DNA of 64,000 nucleotides from Pontibacter coccineus. Lineage in GTDB: Bacteria > Bacteroidota > Bacteroidia > Cytophagales > Hymenobacteraceae. This document shows positions 37,201-44,528 of the stretch, piece by piece. Under the pieces are notes generated by a model. The model worked only from the letters and a program-made list of their open reading frames with translations, ran no database searches and was not told the origin of the DNA. The first letter of the stretch is position 1. Each line of letters begins with the position of its first letter. Location of the stretch: NCBI RefSeq assembly GCF_030546575.1, contig NZ_JAUOTN010000001.1, positions 558,001-622,000 on the forward strand. The letters run 5' to 3'. The position numbers were made by a program, and so were the translations under genes.

Positions 37201-38346
37201 TGCGCCGGGGTCCAGTGCCGTGCGGAAGAAGCCCGCAATCTCCGTTTTCAGGTTTGCCCACACAGTTGCAGCGCCTCCCGATTTTTCAGACAGGGTATCC
37301 ACCGCTTTACCGCTTCGCGCCATCTCCCGTTCGATGATGTTACCCACGGCCTGCGCAAAGTCGCCTGTTTTCTGGAACTCCTGTTGTATCTCCTGCGAAG
37401 AAAGATTGAGGTTGTCCAGGATAGGCAATGACTTACGACCGATGCCTGTGATCAGGGACTCCACCATGTAGTCGATGTCCTGTCCGGTGTCCTTGGCTTT
37501 CTGTTGAGCGAATGCCAGACCCTTCCCGAGCGTGTCCATGGGTATTTTGAAGTCGGAGGCCTTGACAGCTGTTTTCATCAGCGTCAGGTCATCTACGGTG
37601 CCCCTGGTCGCGGCTCTCAGGTTATCCAATAGGCCCGGCTGTCCGAGTCTTGAAAAGGCCAATTCAATACCCTCTGCTTTGGCTGCTATATTGAACAGTT
37701 CTTTGCCCCATGCGATCAGCTGCGTTACGCCAAAGGCCACCCCAAAGACAGATGCAATGCCCAGTAAGCCGCCTTTGAACTTCTCCAGCAAGCCGGTGTT
37801 CGCCTGTATCTGGTTTCCCATGGCATCGAAACCAGAACGCCCGGCGTTTTTCAGGCGGTTTATCTCCTTGTTGGTTTCCTCCAGCTTCTTGTTGTACTTG
37901 ATAATGTTCTGCTCAGAGGTGGCTTTGCTGATCGCGTCCTGGTAGAGTTTGGCGGCTTTCTCCAATTTCCCCAGAACACTCAACTGCTCTTTTAGCGGGC
38001 GCCCCATGGCGTCGAACCCTTTGGACCCGATGCTGCCGATCTGCTTAATTGTTTGTTCGATCTTGCGGATCTCGCCGTTGTACTTGGCGATAACGGCAGG
38101 GTCGGTAGACTTCGCCACAATGGCCCGGTAACTGTCCATTTGAATCTGAAGCTGCAGGACAGACTTCTGCAGCGCCTGATTCTGTCTGACTTGCTCCTTT
38201 TGCCCTTGTATGCCCGCCTCAGCAGCCTTTTGCTGTTCCTGTGCCAGCTTCATTGTTTTGGCTACCATCCTATCCAGCGCCTTTTCGAAGTCGTTGGATT
38301 CGATGACCGCCTCAAAACTCAGGGGTGCCCCGTTTACTGTTGCCAT
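34252..38346 (-). CDS. tail tape measure protein
   Basis: 1364 residues, long alpha-helical coiled coils throughout, a hydrophobic segment at about 192-213 (GLLGIASVFGVAFGVTQLIA) and a repeated GFDAMG(R/N) motif at about 110-180. It spans the tail lumen and sets its length; 1364 residues predict roughly 200 nm by the usual 0.15 nm per residue. It starts directly after the frameshifted chaperone gene. Confidence 0.95.
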   Translation of the reverse strand: MATVNGAPLSFEAVIESNDFEKALDRMVAKTMKLAQEQQKAAEAGIQGQKEQVRQNQALQKSVLQLQIQMDSYRAIVAKSTDPAVIAKYNGEIRKIEQTIKQIGSIGSKGFDAMGRPLKEQLSVLGKLEKAAKLYQDAISKATSEQNIIKYNKKLEETNKEINRLKNAGRSGFDAMGNQIQANTGLLEKFKGGLLGIASVFGVAFGVTQLIAWGKELFNIAAKAEGIELAFSRLGQPGLLDNLRAATRGTVDDLTLMKTAVKASDFKIPMDTLGKGLAFAQQKAKDTGQDIDYMVESLITGIGRKSLPILDNLNLSSQEIQQEFQKTGDFAQAVGNIIEREMARSGKAVDTLSEKSGGAATVWANLKTEIAGFFRTALDPGALNTDKITEITGTIVKSFGEATKMSSDQLNNGVAELKKERDKLEKKRLELDAKFKGLKYDALYNEKADRIMRQDVALREELQAVNNVLSVYQKQTVTLANNERISRNILSVAELQAKAESLRTKAMEIIPTTSEDKKNRANLLKEAEEIQKEIDKILGKSDKNRDKKASADAERMIRQREALLRQLQGLEEEYGRKGMTREKAEEQAILDKFKRLKSEINEFNKSKGAVAIDVALLEPMQEKAINDLRYSQETEKLNISLEQQKQLYIQHEAFKKEYGEKAATERFQHDIDLSKTYLDVIQEQLNEVRAIPADQLTDMNQERYIKLLKDEEEEKKRIRNSALDENIKGFARLLDATKNAADERLKVEEKYLKDLALLESSLAGPDNEAELNRRKAVLGERKQQEIDSVNDGYAAKMEAFKRLFNGITDLSDSAAKEVIADAEAMLNALVASGKISAEFADKIRKNLKEAGNSLKDRFPQRLANLSAEMRNLAGAVSTVDEQFSRILGTTANVIGNVVQIKDSMDAMKKANADKDLLGGITAGLGIFGAVTSIMQTIVDIGNRPQQERRAREDAQQSYQQQMQIKAIEGVTRAVERQLALIKELYGTERLVEYRKSLTQIRLEMEKQYGQLADAGPVANPKEGLTGEVLLLTGDKRVDEVIAKLNKGQGVYFAELERVREWIAKNGPLQTLDPLIKALENDDTSLQAMADLRKLLDEGKLDEVTAAMVENLLALQEQFKDTLNAIRAEVTGTSIESLADDLVELFARGNAAAADFAENFEEIMKRSILNSFKRNALEKELQEFYADFAEYAETGGSLSDLEIATLRAEYDRIIKSAEEKFQELAKVTGVSFAPEADSSGQTGLAGAIRGMTEQQADLLAGQFGAVRLHLAELVGMKRQEMGLDTDNSFLLQQSFSLKEQTRLATESLQVHLRMDQKLGEIVLSSADSVNKLSQVVQAQGEQVRSLRSIDNKMSSTNEILRANGG

Positions 38347-38349
38347 GTG

Positions 38350-39053
38350 TTAGTAGCCAAATAGTTGTCTTAGTTTCTTTTCCTCGTCCTCCTCGCGTAC
38401 CGTCTCCTCTTTCTTTCCCCCCTCCTTCTCGTAGGTGGGGAGAGTAGCCAGTAGCAGGGTCAGGTCCACCCAGGAGAGTTCCCAGCGCACGTAGTCGAGC
38501 GACCAGCCGAAGTACTTGCAGACGCCCCCTAGGACGCCCCAGGGGCTATTGTCTCCCCTGTATCCGATGGGCTCACCTTGCTCTGGCTCACCACGTCGAG
38601 GCCCCGGATCAAGATGATAGAATGCAGAAAATTTGAGATGTTCACCCGCTTGAGGATCAGCAGGCACGCGGCCAGTAATTCCTCGTCGGTGAACTGCCAG
38701 CGGATCTCCTCCAAAAAGGACTTGCTGGGTTCCTGCCGGGTGTTGGTCAGGCCCACGGCCACTACGTACACCACTTTGTCCAGGTGGTTCACGAGAAGGC
38801 CGTAGATCTGCCCCTGCTGGTTCTCCGTGCCCAGGATGACCGAGGCCTCGGGGATGTCGAGGACGGCTTTGCTGATGCGGTAGGCGTTGCCCACTTTCAG
38901 CCGCGTCAGCTCGTAGGTGCGTTCGCTTTTGCACCATCCCCGCTTTTGGAGAAAGGCGTGTATCTTATTGACGGGCCGGAGGGGGACGGTGATGACATCG
39001 GGTGTGTCCGTCACCGCGTCCACGACTTCCCGTAGGTTTTCTTGCTCTGTCAT
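38350..39053 (-). CDS. tail assembly chaperone fusion GT, made by -1 frameshift
   Basis: Ribosomes that slip back one base at AAATTTT (minus strand; plus coordinates 38628-38634, read as A AAT TTT in the G frame) leave the G frame after 142 codons. They then read 92 more residues in the T frame. The T part has KYFGWSLDYVRWELSWVDLT and LLLATLPTYEKE, as in T domains of other siphoviruses. It ends in a Glu/Lys-rich tail, 4 bp before the tape measure start. GT recruits tail-tube protein to the tape measure. Confidence 0.85.
38529..39053 (-). CDS. tail assembly chaperone G
   Basis: 174 residues, the zero-frame product of the G/GT locus. It is soluble and mostly helical with no known domain name. 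Its position between major tail protein and tape measure, and the slippery site near its end, identify it as the G-type chaperone. Confidence 0.85.
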   Translation of the reverse strand: MTEQENLREVVDAVTDTPDVITVPLRPVNKIHAFLQKRGWCKSERTYELTRLKVGNAYRISKAVLDIPEASVILGTENQQGQIYGLLVNHLDKVVYVVAVGLTNTRQEPSKSFLEEIRWQFTDEELLAACLLILKRVNISNFLHSIILIRGLDVVSQSKVSPSDTGETIAPGAS

Positions 39054-39063
39054 AGGTTATAAA

Positions 39064-39097
39064 AAAGGCTCTCTCCAATAACCGAAGAGAGCCTTTC
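39064..39097 (-). terminator. intrinsic terminator between major tail protein and G
   Basis: On the minus strand AAAGGCTCTCT and AGAGAGCCTTTTTT form an 11-bp stem with a U-tract. It would reduce transcription of the chaperones and tape measure relative to the major tail protein. Confidence 0.88.
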
Positions 39098-39117
39098 TAG
39101 TGTAAGGGTGAGAGAGG

Positions 39118-39639
39118 TTAGGCGGCTGTGCCGTAGTTGATCACCAGGGCTTTTGTGCCTGCTTTCGTCGGCTCCAGCACGGTGCCGGTCATCTCCAGCT
39201 TGCCCAGCTGGTTTTTGTCGAAGTTCATCGTCGCCTTAGCGGAGAGCGATACGCGGGCCATGTCGATGGTCATGCCGGATTTGGTGGTTACTTTTACCGA
39301 GCGCTCGATGCTTGGGCGTGAGGTCGGGGCCGTCCACACCTGGTTCGGTGCTACGCCGGTGATCGTGCCGCCGAAGGCCGCCACCATCGCTTCCGGGGAA
39401 ACGTTGTAAGTGTGGAAGGCGATCGTCCACTTGCCCGGCTCACTCACCAGCTGCATGATCGGGGCGTCTGACTCCTCGATGCCGATGTCCTCCGTGGAAG
39501 GTTCGGTTGTTTCGAGCACTGCCGTTCCCAGAACGGTATAGCCGAACTCCTCAGAAAGGGAAGTAGACATGCCGCCGTCTGCCTCGATTGGGCCGGACTG
39601 GATAGAGGTAAGGCCGAAGGATACTTTTTTGTCTGCCAT
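39118..39639 (-). CDS. major tail (tube) protein
   Basis: 173 residues, beta-rich, with an early GLTSIQSGPIEADGGM segment and a late MNFDKNQLGKLEMTGTVLEP strand pair like siphovirus tube proteins. It sits upstream of the chaperone/tape measure block and is followed by a terminator. Confidence 0.85.
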   Translation of the reverse strand: MADKKVSFGLTSIQSGPIEADGGMSTSLSEEFGYTVLGTAVLETTEPSTEDIGIEESDAPIMQLVSEPGKWTIAFHTYNVSPEAMVAAFGGTITGVAPNQVWTAPTSRPSIERSVKVTTKSGMTIDMARVSLSAKATMNFDKNQLGKLEMTGTVLEPTKAGTKALVINYGTAA

Positions 39640-39667
39640 GGTTTTGTTTAAAACTTAGTTTGAAATT

Positions 39668-40069
39668 TTAGTTGAGATTGATTGCCCGGAACTCCACCCG
39701 GATATTGACATAGTGCGAGCCCGCCCCGTCGGGGAATACAGTGTCCTGCTGCACGTTGAACTGGTAGCCCGGCCCCCACACCTCCTCGATAAGATCCGAA
39801 GCTATCGTGGTCAGCTCTTTCAATCGTTTGGCGTTGGGCTGCGTCGTGTCCGTGCCCAGTTTTAAGTTAGGGACATGGAGGTTGACGTTGAGCACCGTGC
39901 GCTGCAGCTGCTCCCGGTTCATGGGCAGGGCGTTGAGCACCACGTCCTCCCGCTGGCTGTTCAAGGGCCGCGCGTAGCGACACAAGAGGCCGTTGGGCTT
40001 CGAGGCGTGGGTCATCAGTGTCCCCTGCAGGTAAGCGTACAAAAGGTCTAGGGCGTCGGTACTGGTCAT
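39668..40069 (-). CDS. tail terminator / tail completion protein
   Basis: 133 residues with the order of a neck/terminator protein (LYAYLQGTLMTH, YQFNVQQDTVFPDGAGSHYV, then IRVEFRAINLN). It lies between the gp10-like head-tail protein and the major tail protein and overlaps the former by 4 bp. Confidence 0.68.
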   Translation of the reverse strand: MTSTDALDLLYAYLQGTLMTHASKPNGLLCRYARPLNSQREDVVLNALPMNREQLQRTVLNVNLHVPNLKLGTDTTQPNAKRLKELTTIASDLIEEVWGPGYQFNVQQDTVFPDGAGSHYVNIRVEFRAINLN

Positions 40070-40497
40070 AGGTTACTGGCTAGTGCCTTAAGGGCTTTTC
40101 GCAAATCGTCCTCCGCTGTGATGGAAGAGGACGTGATCACATCTTTGCCCGTGCTTTCCACATACCCGGCATACTCCATGCCCGCAACACAAATCAGGAT
40201 ATAGCCAGAAGGATACTTTTGGGCCACGTCGGCGGCAAAGTTCTCCCCGGCCTGCTGTCCCTCCCCGGAGCCCGGGAAGTCGCGTTGCACCGTTTCCCCG
40301 TTATGGAGAATCAGGTAGCCGATAGAGGCGCGCAGGTTGCCCGTCTGGTCCTGGTAGTCCCCGTTGTTGCGGGCGTTCCTGACAAAGGCCTCCCCCGTCA
40401 GGATCAAGCGGTTCAGGATACCCTGATCAATGCCTTGCATCTGCTGTTCCAATGCCGCCCGCAGGGAGTCGCGGGTGAACTTTGAGATTATACCCAC
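40066..40497 (-). CDS. HK97 gp10-like head-tail component
   Basis: 143 residues from the GTG at 40495-40497. The longer reading upstream lies inside the previous gene in another frame and is Arg/Gly-rich shadow. The helical start (FTRDSLRAALEQQMQ), RASIGYLILHNG and the glycine-rich loop before GMEYAGYVESTG are typical of gp10-type neck proteins. It overlaps its upstream neighbour by 10 bp. Confidence 0.75.
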   Translation of the reverse strand: MGIISKFTRDSLRAALEQQMQGIDQGILNRLILTGEAFVRNARNNGDYQDQTGNLRASIGYLILHNGETVQRDFPGSGEGQQAGENFAADVAQKYPSGYILICVAGMEYAGYVESTGKDVITSSSITAEDDLRKALKALASNL

Positions 40498-40811
40498 AGC
40501 CTGCAGTTTAACTGGCCCGGATGGAAGTTCTTCACCTGCTCCTCTGCCAGCAACTCTCCCCCGGCGAAGATTTTCACCTCTGTCCCGTAGGGAATGGAAG
40601 CGGTGCCTTTTGGGAGATAGACCGTGAACCGGAAGGAAACCTGCGCCCCGTCCGCCGTCTTCACCAGCTCGCCTTTGCTGTTGGCCTCCGCCCTGCATTT
40701 GATCACTTCAAGAGAGCCGGGTTCCCCCGGTTCCCAGTACCCTTCGCCGTCCTGGTAGGCAGGCGTTCCCTCGGCAATGTATTGCAAGGTGTGGGGATGT
40801 TGCTTAATCAT
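40488..40811 (-). CDS. head closure / head-tail adaptor protein
   Basis: 107 residues, strand-rich, with ECRAEANSKG-like text (IKCRAEANSKGELVKTADGA) and the late GTEVKIFAGGELLAEEQVKN seen in small head-closure proteins. Its ATG overlaps the stop of the inserted HNH gene (ATGA), and its other neighbours are neck genes. Confidence 0.65.
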   Translation of the reverse strand: MIKQHPHTLQYIAEGTPAYQDGEGYWEPGEPGSLEVIKCRAEANSKGELVKTADGAQVSFRFTVYLPKGTASIPYGTEVKIFAGGELLAEEQVKNFHPGQLNCRLWV

Positions 40812-41272
40812 ACAATATTCAGGTTTGCATATTCTCCATGTAACTCTCTCGCCACATCGTTGTAGGCAAGGGCTGCTGCTTCAGCAGTTGGATATAAGCC
40901 AAGATGCCTTCTTTGACCTCCGGTAAATATTTGAGCCCTATATTTATCATTGTGTTTACTAACACCACGATACTTTATAGCACCAAATGTTCTAGAGTTG
41001 AAAGCGTTCTGCGCCTTTGTGCAAACCCTCAGATTGTCTCTTTGGCAATTGAGTCCGTTGCGGTCAATGTGATCGACATACTCACCTTTCTGGGTTCCCA
41101 TGATTTGCTTGTGCATATAGATTTTGGTTTTTAAGGGCCCGGTTCTTATGCTTCTTACTGCATAATGAGTATTGGTCCCCTTCAAAGTATGCCATCTATA
41201 TTTGTTTAGCTCTTCAAAGTCAGCATCATTAACTAATGCCTTAAACCCACGTGTTAGTTGTATCTCTTTCAT
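40808..41272 (-). CDS. HNH homing endonuclease with AP2 DNA-binding domain
   Basis: 154 residues from the ATG at 41270-41272. HNH core: YVDHIDRNGLNCQRDNLR, then ...T-x-N-x-x-N. C-terminal AP2/ERF-type domain: YRGVSKHNDKYRAQIF and HLGLYPTAEAAALAYN. It sits between two neck genes and is visibly more AT-rich than they are. It joins the next gene by an ATGA overlap, consistent with a free-standing homing gene that invaded the structural operon. Confidence 0.92.
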   Translation of the reverse strand: MKEIQLTRGFKALVNDADFEELNKYRWHTLKGTNTHYAVRSIRTGPLKTKIYMHKQIMGTQKGEYVDHIDRNGLNCQRDNLRVCTKAQNAFNSRTFGAIKYRGVSKHNDKYRAQIFTGGQRRHLGLYPTAEAAALAYNDVARELHGEYANLNIV

Positions 41273-41276
41273 TGCT

Positions 41277-41606
41277 TTACCATGGGGAGACACCGCGCAC
41301 GGTGGGCTTGGGGTTGAGGATCTGCAGGATGTCGGTCAGCTGGTGCCGGGTGGCCAGGTAAAGAAGCCTTGCCTGGACTTTGCGGAGAAAGTCCGGGTGG
41401 CTGAGTCCGTAACCGCCTTCCTGCACGTCCACCTGGGTATAGGCCACGTAGAGCAGTTCCACCGCCGCCAGGTCCACCGCCTTGGATTGCTCCTTGGTGT
41501 AGGTTTCCGTTCCTGTGAGGCTTTGGTCTGCCAGGGCTTTGCCGATGGCGTGGTCAGAGAAGGGGATGGAGTCGAGCACCCCTAGCAAGGCTTCCTGGTT
41601 GGTCAT
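41277..41606 (-). CDS. head-tail connector protein
   Basis: 109 residues, mainly helical, with the features of small gp6/gp15-type connectors (helical N-terminus, VDLAAVELLYVAYTQVDVQ). It lies directly after the major capsid gene (6 bp), the usual connector position. Confidence 0.65.
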   Translation of the reverse strand: MTNQEALLGVLDSIPFSDHAIGKALADQSLTGTETYTKEQSKAVDLAAVELLYVAYTQVDVQEGGYGLSHPDFLRKVQARLLYLATRHQLTDILQILNPKPTVRGVSPW

Positions 41607-41611
41607 CTAGC

Positions 41612-42700
41612 TTAGAATCCGGCTACAGTGGAAAGCAGGTACGTGCCCTCGATGGCCTCGAAGCCCGGGAAGGCGTTCAACTCCACTTTGGTGTATTCCG
41701 CGAACGGATCGTTTTCCTGCCACTTGCTTATCAGGGCCTTGTTGTAAGAGGCGTAAGAAACGCCCGCTACTTTCTGCAGGTCCTCAATCGCGTAAGCGTG
41801 GTGGATGCGACCCAGCGGGCCAGCAGGGATGAAGGAAACGTTGTTGTCGTTGAAGGGACGCTGCGCTGAGATCACACCGTCTTTCTCGATGCCCACCACT
41901 TCGTTCACGATCTCGATCACCGGCAGCAGGTTGTCCTCCAGGTAGTTGTTCACCTTGTCGAGTGTTACCACCGTCAGTTGACCCTTGGCAATAGAGAAGT
42001 AAGCTGTTAAGCTATCGATCACTTCTTTTGCCTTGGAGAACTTCAACCAGGCGTTGCGGCTCATCAGGATCTTGGAGAAAGAGCGGCCTTCAGAGAAAGC
42101 GGCTTCCACCACGTTGTTGATGTCCGTGATTGGTGTAGCGGTGGCTGATGTTGCCCAGCTTACGGCGGCGTTCTTCTTGTTGGCTGAAGGCATCCCCAGA
42201 TCAAGGGCTACCGAGTTCACAAAACCGTCCGGGTTGTTGTCCACCGTGATGGTGATCTGGCCCGTAGAAACAGCCTCCAAGCACAGGTAATCCAAACGCT
42301 TGTGAGCGCTCTCTCCGGCTTTCTTGGTGTCGTTGAAGAGCAGGTCCATCAGCTGATTCTTCTTCGCCTGGTCGTCCACGTTCAGCTGCTGGAGCATGTA
42401 GAAATCGCGGTAGTCCTGCTCGCTCATTTTGAACTTCTCGCTGATCGCTGGGATCTCGCCAGAAAGTTTTGCCAAAGCGGCACGGCTTCTCAAAGGAGCC
42501 GAAGAGTTACGGGAGATGATCGAAGCAGCCGCTTCGATTCTTGAAGCACCCAGTACAGATGTATAGGTCAGGGAAGTCTGGCTGGTGCCGAAGTTAAAGT
42601 ACTTCTGGTACCACGTAGGGGCAAAGCGGTCTTTGCTCTGGTCTACGACAGCCTGCAGTTTGTCGGCATACGCGCCGAAAATGGATTTATGTCTTGACAT
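41612..42700 (-). CDS. major capsid protein
   Basis: 362 residues, phage HK97-fold family by position and character. N-terminal helical arm; central MSRNAWLKFSKAKEV helix; VVTLDKVNNYLEDNLLPVIE strand block; and a loop PFNDNNVSFIPAGPLG that is common to lambda-E-like capsid proteins. It is preceded by scaffold and decoration genes, so the head module is complete. Confidence 0.85.
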   Translation of the reverse strand: MSRHKSIFGAYADKLQAVVDQSKDRFAPTWYQKYFNFGTSQTSLTYTSVLGASRIEAAASIISRNSSAPLRSRAALAKLSGEIPAISEKFKMSEQDYRDFYMLQQLNVDDQAKKNQLMDLLFNDTKKAGESAHKRLDYLCLEAVSTGQITITVDNNPDGFVNSVALDLGMPSANKKNAAVSWATSATATPITDINNVVEAAFSEGRSFSKILMSRNAWLKFSKAKEVIDSLTAYFSIAKGQLTVVTLDKVNNYLEDNLLPVIEIVNEVVGIEKDGVISAQRPFNDNNVSFIPAGPLGRIHHAYAIEDLQKVAGVSYASYNKALISKWQENDPFAEYTKVELNAFPGFEAIEGTYLLSTVAGF

Positions 42701-42708
42701 GGCCTACG

Positions 42709-43065
42709 TTAGAATGATTGTGAGAAAGTGATTTTCGGCAGCTTGGCGATGATGGCCGCTGTCTTGCTCGGGGCGTGAGAGATACGGCGGGCGTAAACAG
42801 TGCCTGCCAGTACCACGCTTACCTGCGCGTTGGCCTCCACTACTACATCCTCGTACAGCAGGCCCGTTGGCACGTCTGTATCGGCATCCACGACAGTTGC
42901 CTTCCGGGTGGCTTCATCTACGATGATAGCCGTGCCAGCCGCCAGGACAGAACCAGCCGTCAGGCCGGTGGCGTCAAGCGATGCGCCGCCCTGCAGTACC
43001 TCTGCTACCTTCTGGTAGACAGGCACCCCGGCGGATACGCTTGTTTTAATAGGTGCTAATCCCAT
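42709..43065 (-). CDS. head decoration / capsid-stabilising protein
   Basis: 118 residues from the ATG at 43063-43065; the longer reading overlaps the scaffold gene. The GTAIIVDEATRKATVVDADT and VPTGLLYEDVVVE pattern is that of DUF2190/lambda-gpD-like decoration proteins. It lies between scaffold and capsid genes with a 9-bp gap to the latter. Confidence 0.7.
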   Translation of the reverse strand: MGLAPIKTSVSAGVPVYQKVAEVLQGGASLDATGLTAGSVLAAGTAIIVDEATRKATVVDADTDVPTGLLYEDVVVEANAQVSVVLAGTVYARRISHAPSKTAAIIAKLPKITFSQSF

Positions 43066-43084
43066 GTTTTTTGAGTTGAGTTTT

Positions 43085-43675
43085 TTATGATTTGCTTTGT
43101 TCTGCCCACTGCGCGATGTCCGCGTCAATGGCACTGCTGTTCACCGTTCCCAAGGGAATGTTGCCCGCGCCAGCGTTGGCGTTGATCAGCTCCTGCTTGA
43201 GGGCGGTGTAATCGGTTTTGATGGACTCCGCAAACGTATCCAGCTCGTCGGCGCTCTCAGGCAGGGCAATGCGGCTGTAGAAGGTCTCGGGCACATCCTT
43301 GAGCTTCTCTTTGAGTTGCTGTTGGATGGTGCTTTTTGTCTTCTCTGCCTTGAGGCTGTTCACCTCCTGCATCAATGCCTTTGCCCACTCAGGCGTGTCG
43401 TCTGTCTTGGGTTGGGGGGTCGGCTGGGGCTGTGGCTCCGGGGCCTTCTGATTGGCCAGCAGGGTGCGCACACGGTCGTCTTCCCTGGCAATGTCTGCGA
43501 AGGGCATGAAGTCGTTGGCGTTGCTGAGTACCTGATCAATGGCCGCGTCATCCGCGTCATCAGCTGGTTTCTGGGATAGTCTTGCCGCTAGTTCGTCAAG
43601 CCTTTGTTTGGATAAGTTGACGCCTGAGAAATTGCTTCTGAGTCGTTCCTTGATCCGCTCTGGTGCTACTGCCAT
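43085..43675 (-). CDS. capsid scaffold protein
   Basis: 196 residues, acidic and helical. A Pro/Gln-rich hinge (EPQPQPTPQPKTDD) lies near 80-95, followed by a coiled-coil C-terminal half. Small helical proteins directly before the capsid gene are usually scaffolds that leave the head after assembly. Confidence 0.72.
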   Translation of the reverse strand: MAVAPERIKERLRSNFSGVNLSKQRLDELAARLSQKPADDADDAAIDQVLSNANDFMPFADIAREDDRVRTLLANQKAPEPQPQPTPQPKTDDTPEWAKALMQEVNSLKAEKTKSTIQQQLKEKLKDVPETFYSRIALPESADELDTFAESIKTDYTALKQELINANAGAGNIPLGTVNSSAIDADIAQWAEQSKS

Positions 43676-43819
43676 AAAAAGTTATATGGTGCGTTGGTTG
43701 GAAGACTAAATTTACCGCTTTCAATAGGTTTAATCTAATCTTTAACCGCCTGTAGGATACCCGTTTAGAAGGGGGAAAGCAGTTGTGTTTATCCTGTGTT
43801 AGGATAAGGTAAAAAAGAA

Positions 43820-43841
43820 GCCCGAACGGGTGGGTTCGGGC
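43820..43841 (-). terminator. intrinsic terminator after the XRE/GIY-YIG pair
   Basis: On the minus strand GCCCGAAC and GTTCGGGC form an 8-bp stem with a 6-nt loop, followed by a U-rich run. It separates the regulatory island from the scaffold gene. Confidence 0.88.
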
Positions 43842-43852
43842 GGGGTGGGTGC

Positions 43853-44188
43853 TTAGTAGCCTCTTGTTTTGTGCTTTCCTCTTTTGTTAATATCTCCTGT
43901 GTTGAGCAGGTCACATTCCCTGTAGACCTCCGCATAAAAGGCTTCCCAGTATTTCCGATCTTCTGCAGGCACTTCGCCTATGACGTTCATTATTGGTAAG
44001 TCGCCTTGCTCTAAAAGTTCAATTATCCAATACTCCTTTATTGAGATACGGGGCATTTTGTAAAGATGCTTTGTCCGGGCTTCGCTTACATGGCTAGACA
44101 ATCTTGTCTTTGGAGCCTTAGAATAGCCCACATAACGGGGCTCTTTCGTTCGGGGGTCTACTAGTTCATAAATGAAAGTCGTTTTCAT
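43853..44188 (-). CDS. GIY-YIG nuclease
   Basis: 111 residues with all GIY-YIG landmarks: FIYELVDP with Tyr7, RYVGYS with Tyr19 area, Arg29 in TRLSSHV, metal-binding Glu82 in YWEAFYAEVY and Asn96 in LLNTGDI. The single small domain resembles phage homing-type GIY-YIG nucleases. It starts 10 bp after the XRE gene and ends at a terminator, so the two form a short operon divergent from a DNA methyltransferase. A restriction role is possible but unproven. Confidence 0.88.
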   Translation of the reverse strand: MKTTFIYELVDPRTKEPRYVGYSKAPKTRLSSHVSEARTKHLYKMPRISIKEYWIIELLEQGDLPIMNVIGEVPAEDRKYWEAFYAEVYRECDLLNTGDINKRGKHKTRGY

Positions 44189-44198
44189 AGGGATGCGC

Positions 44199-44423
44199 TT
44201 ATTGAGAGCTGTTGTCTTTCTTGAGCAGTAGCGGTTCAGCTATGGTTCTTTTCAGTGCCTCCGCTATTTTGGAGAGCGTGTCAAATCCGATATTCCGCTT
44301 TCCCCTCTCAATTTCGCTAATAACGCTCTTGGTGGTGCTCACTTTTTTAGCCAGTTCTTCCTGTGTGAGTCCCTCTTCTTTGCGGGCTTGTTTTATTTGT
44401 TGTCCTAGCATTCTCAAATCCAT
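44199..44423 (-). CDS. XRE-family repressor/controller
   Basis: 74 residues, one helix-turn-helix domain with LTQEELAKKVSTTKSVISE and IERGKRNIGFDTLSKIAEAL. The size fits Cro/C-protein regulators. A consensus -7 element (TACCTTTG, 44436-44429) ends only 5 nt before the ATG, so the mRNA may be nearly leaderless, or the start may be the second ATG (44411). Two palindromic operators lie in the divergent gap. Confidence 0.92.
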   Translation of the reverse strand: MDLRMLGQQIKQARKEEGLTQEELAKKVSTTKSVISEIERGKRNIGFDTLSKIAEALKRTIAEPLLLKKDNSSQ

Positions 44424-44428
44424 TTAGC

Positions 44429-44499
44429 AAAGGTAGATAATTCGCTTATCTGCGAATAAATATACTAAATTATTTTGATATTGTTCGCTTATTTGCGAA
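44429..44499. promoter_or_regulatory. divergent promoter region with two 16-bp operators
   Basis: Two near-identical palindromes, TTCGCTTATCTGCGAA (44441-44456) and TTCGCTTATTTGCGAA (44484-44499), 43 bp apart. The first lies just upstream of the -7 element of the XRE gene; the second lies 29 bp before the methyltransferase start. They are the likely XRE binding sites, so the protein may control both directions. Confidence 0.85.
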
Positions 44500-44528
44500 C
44501 TTTAAAGAAATAATTAAAGCCTTTAGCC

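Noticed and set aside
38635..38937. Independent start for the T frame upstream of the slippery site
   Set aside because: The upstream part of this frame is Arg/Pro/Ser-rich shadow of G; the T part only makes sense as a frameshift product.
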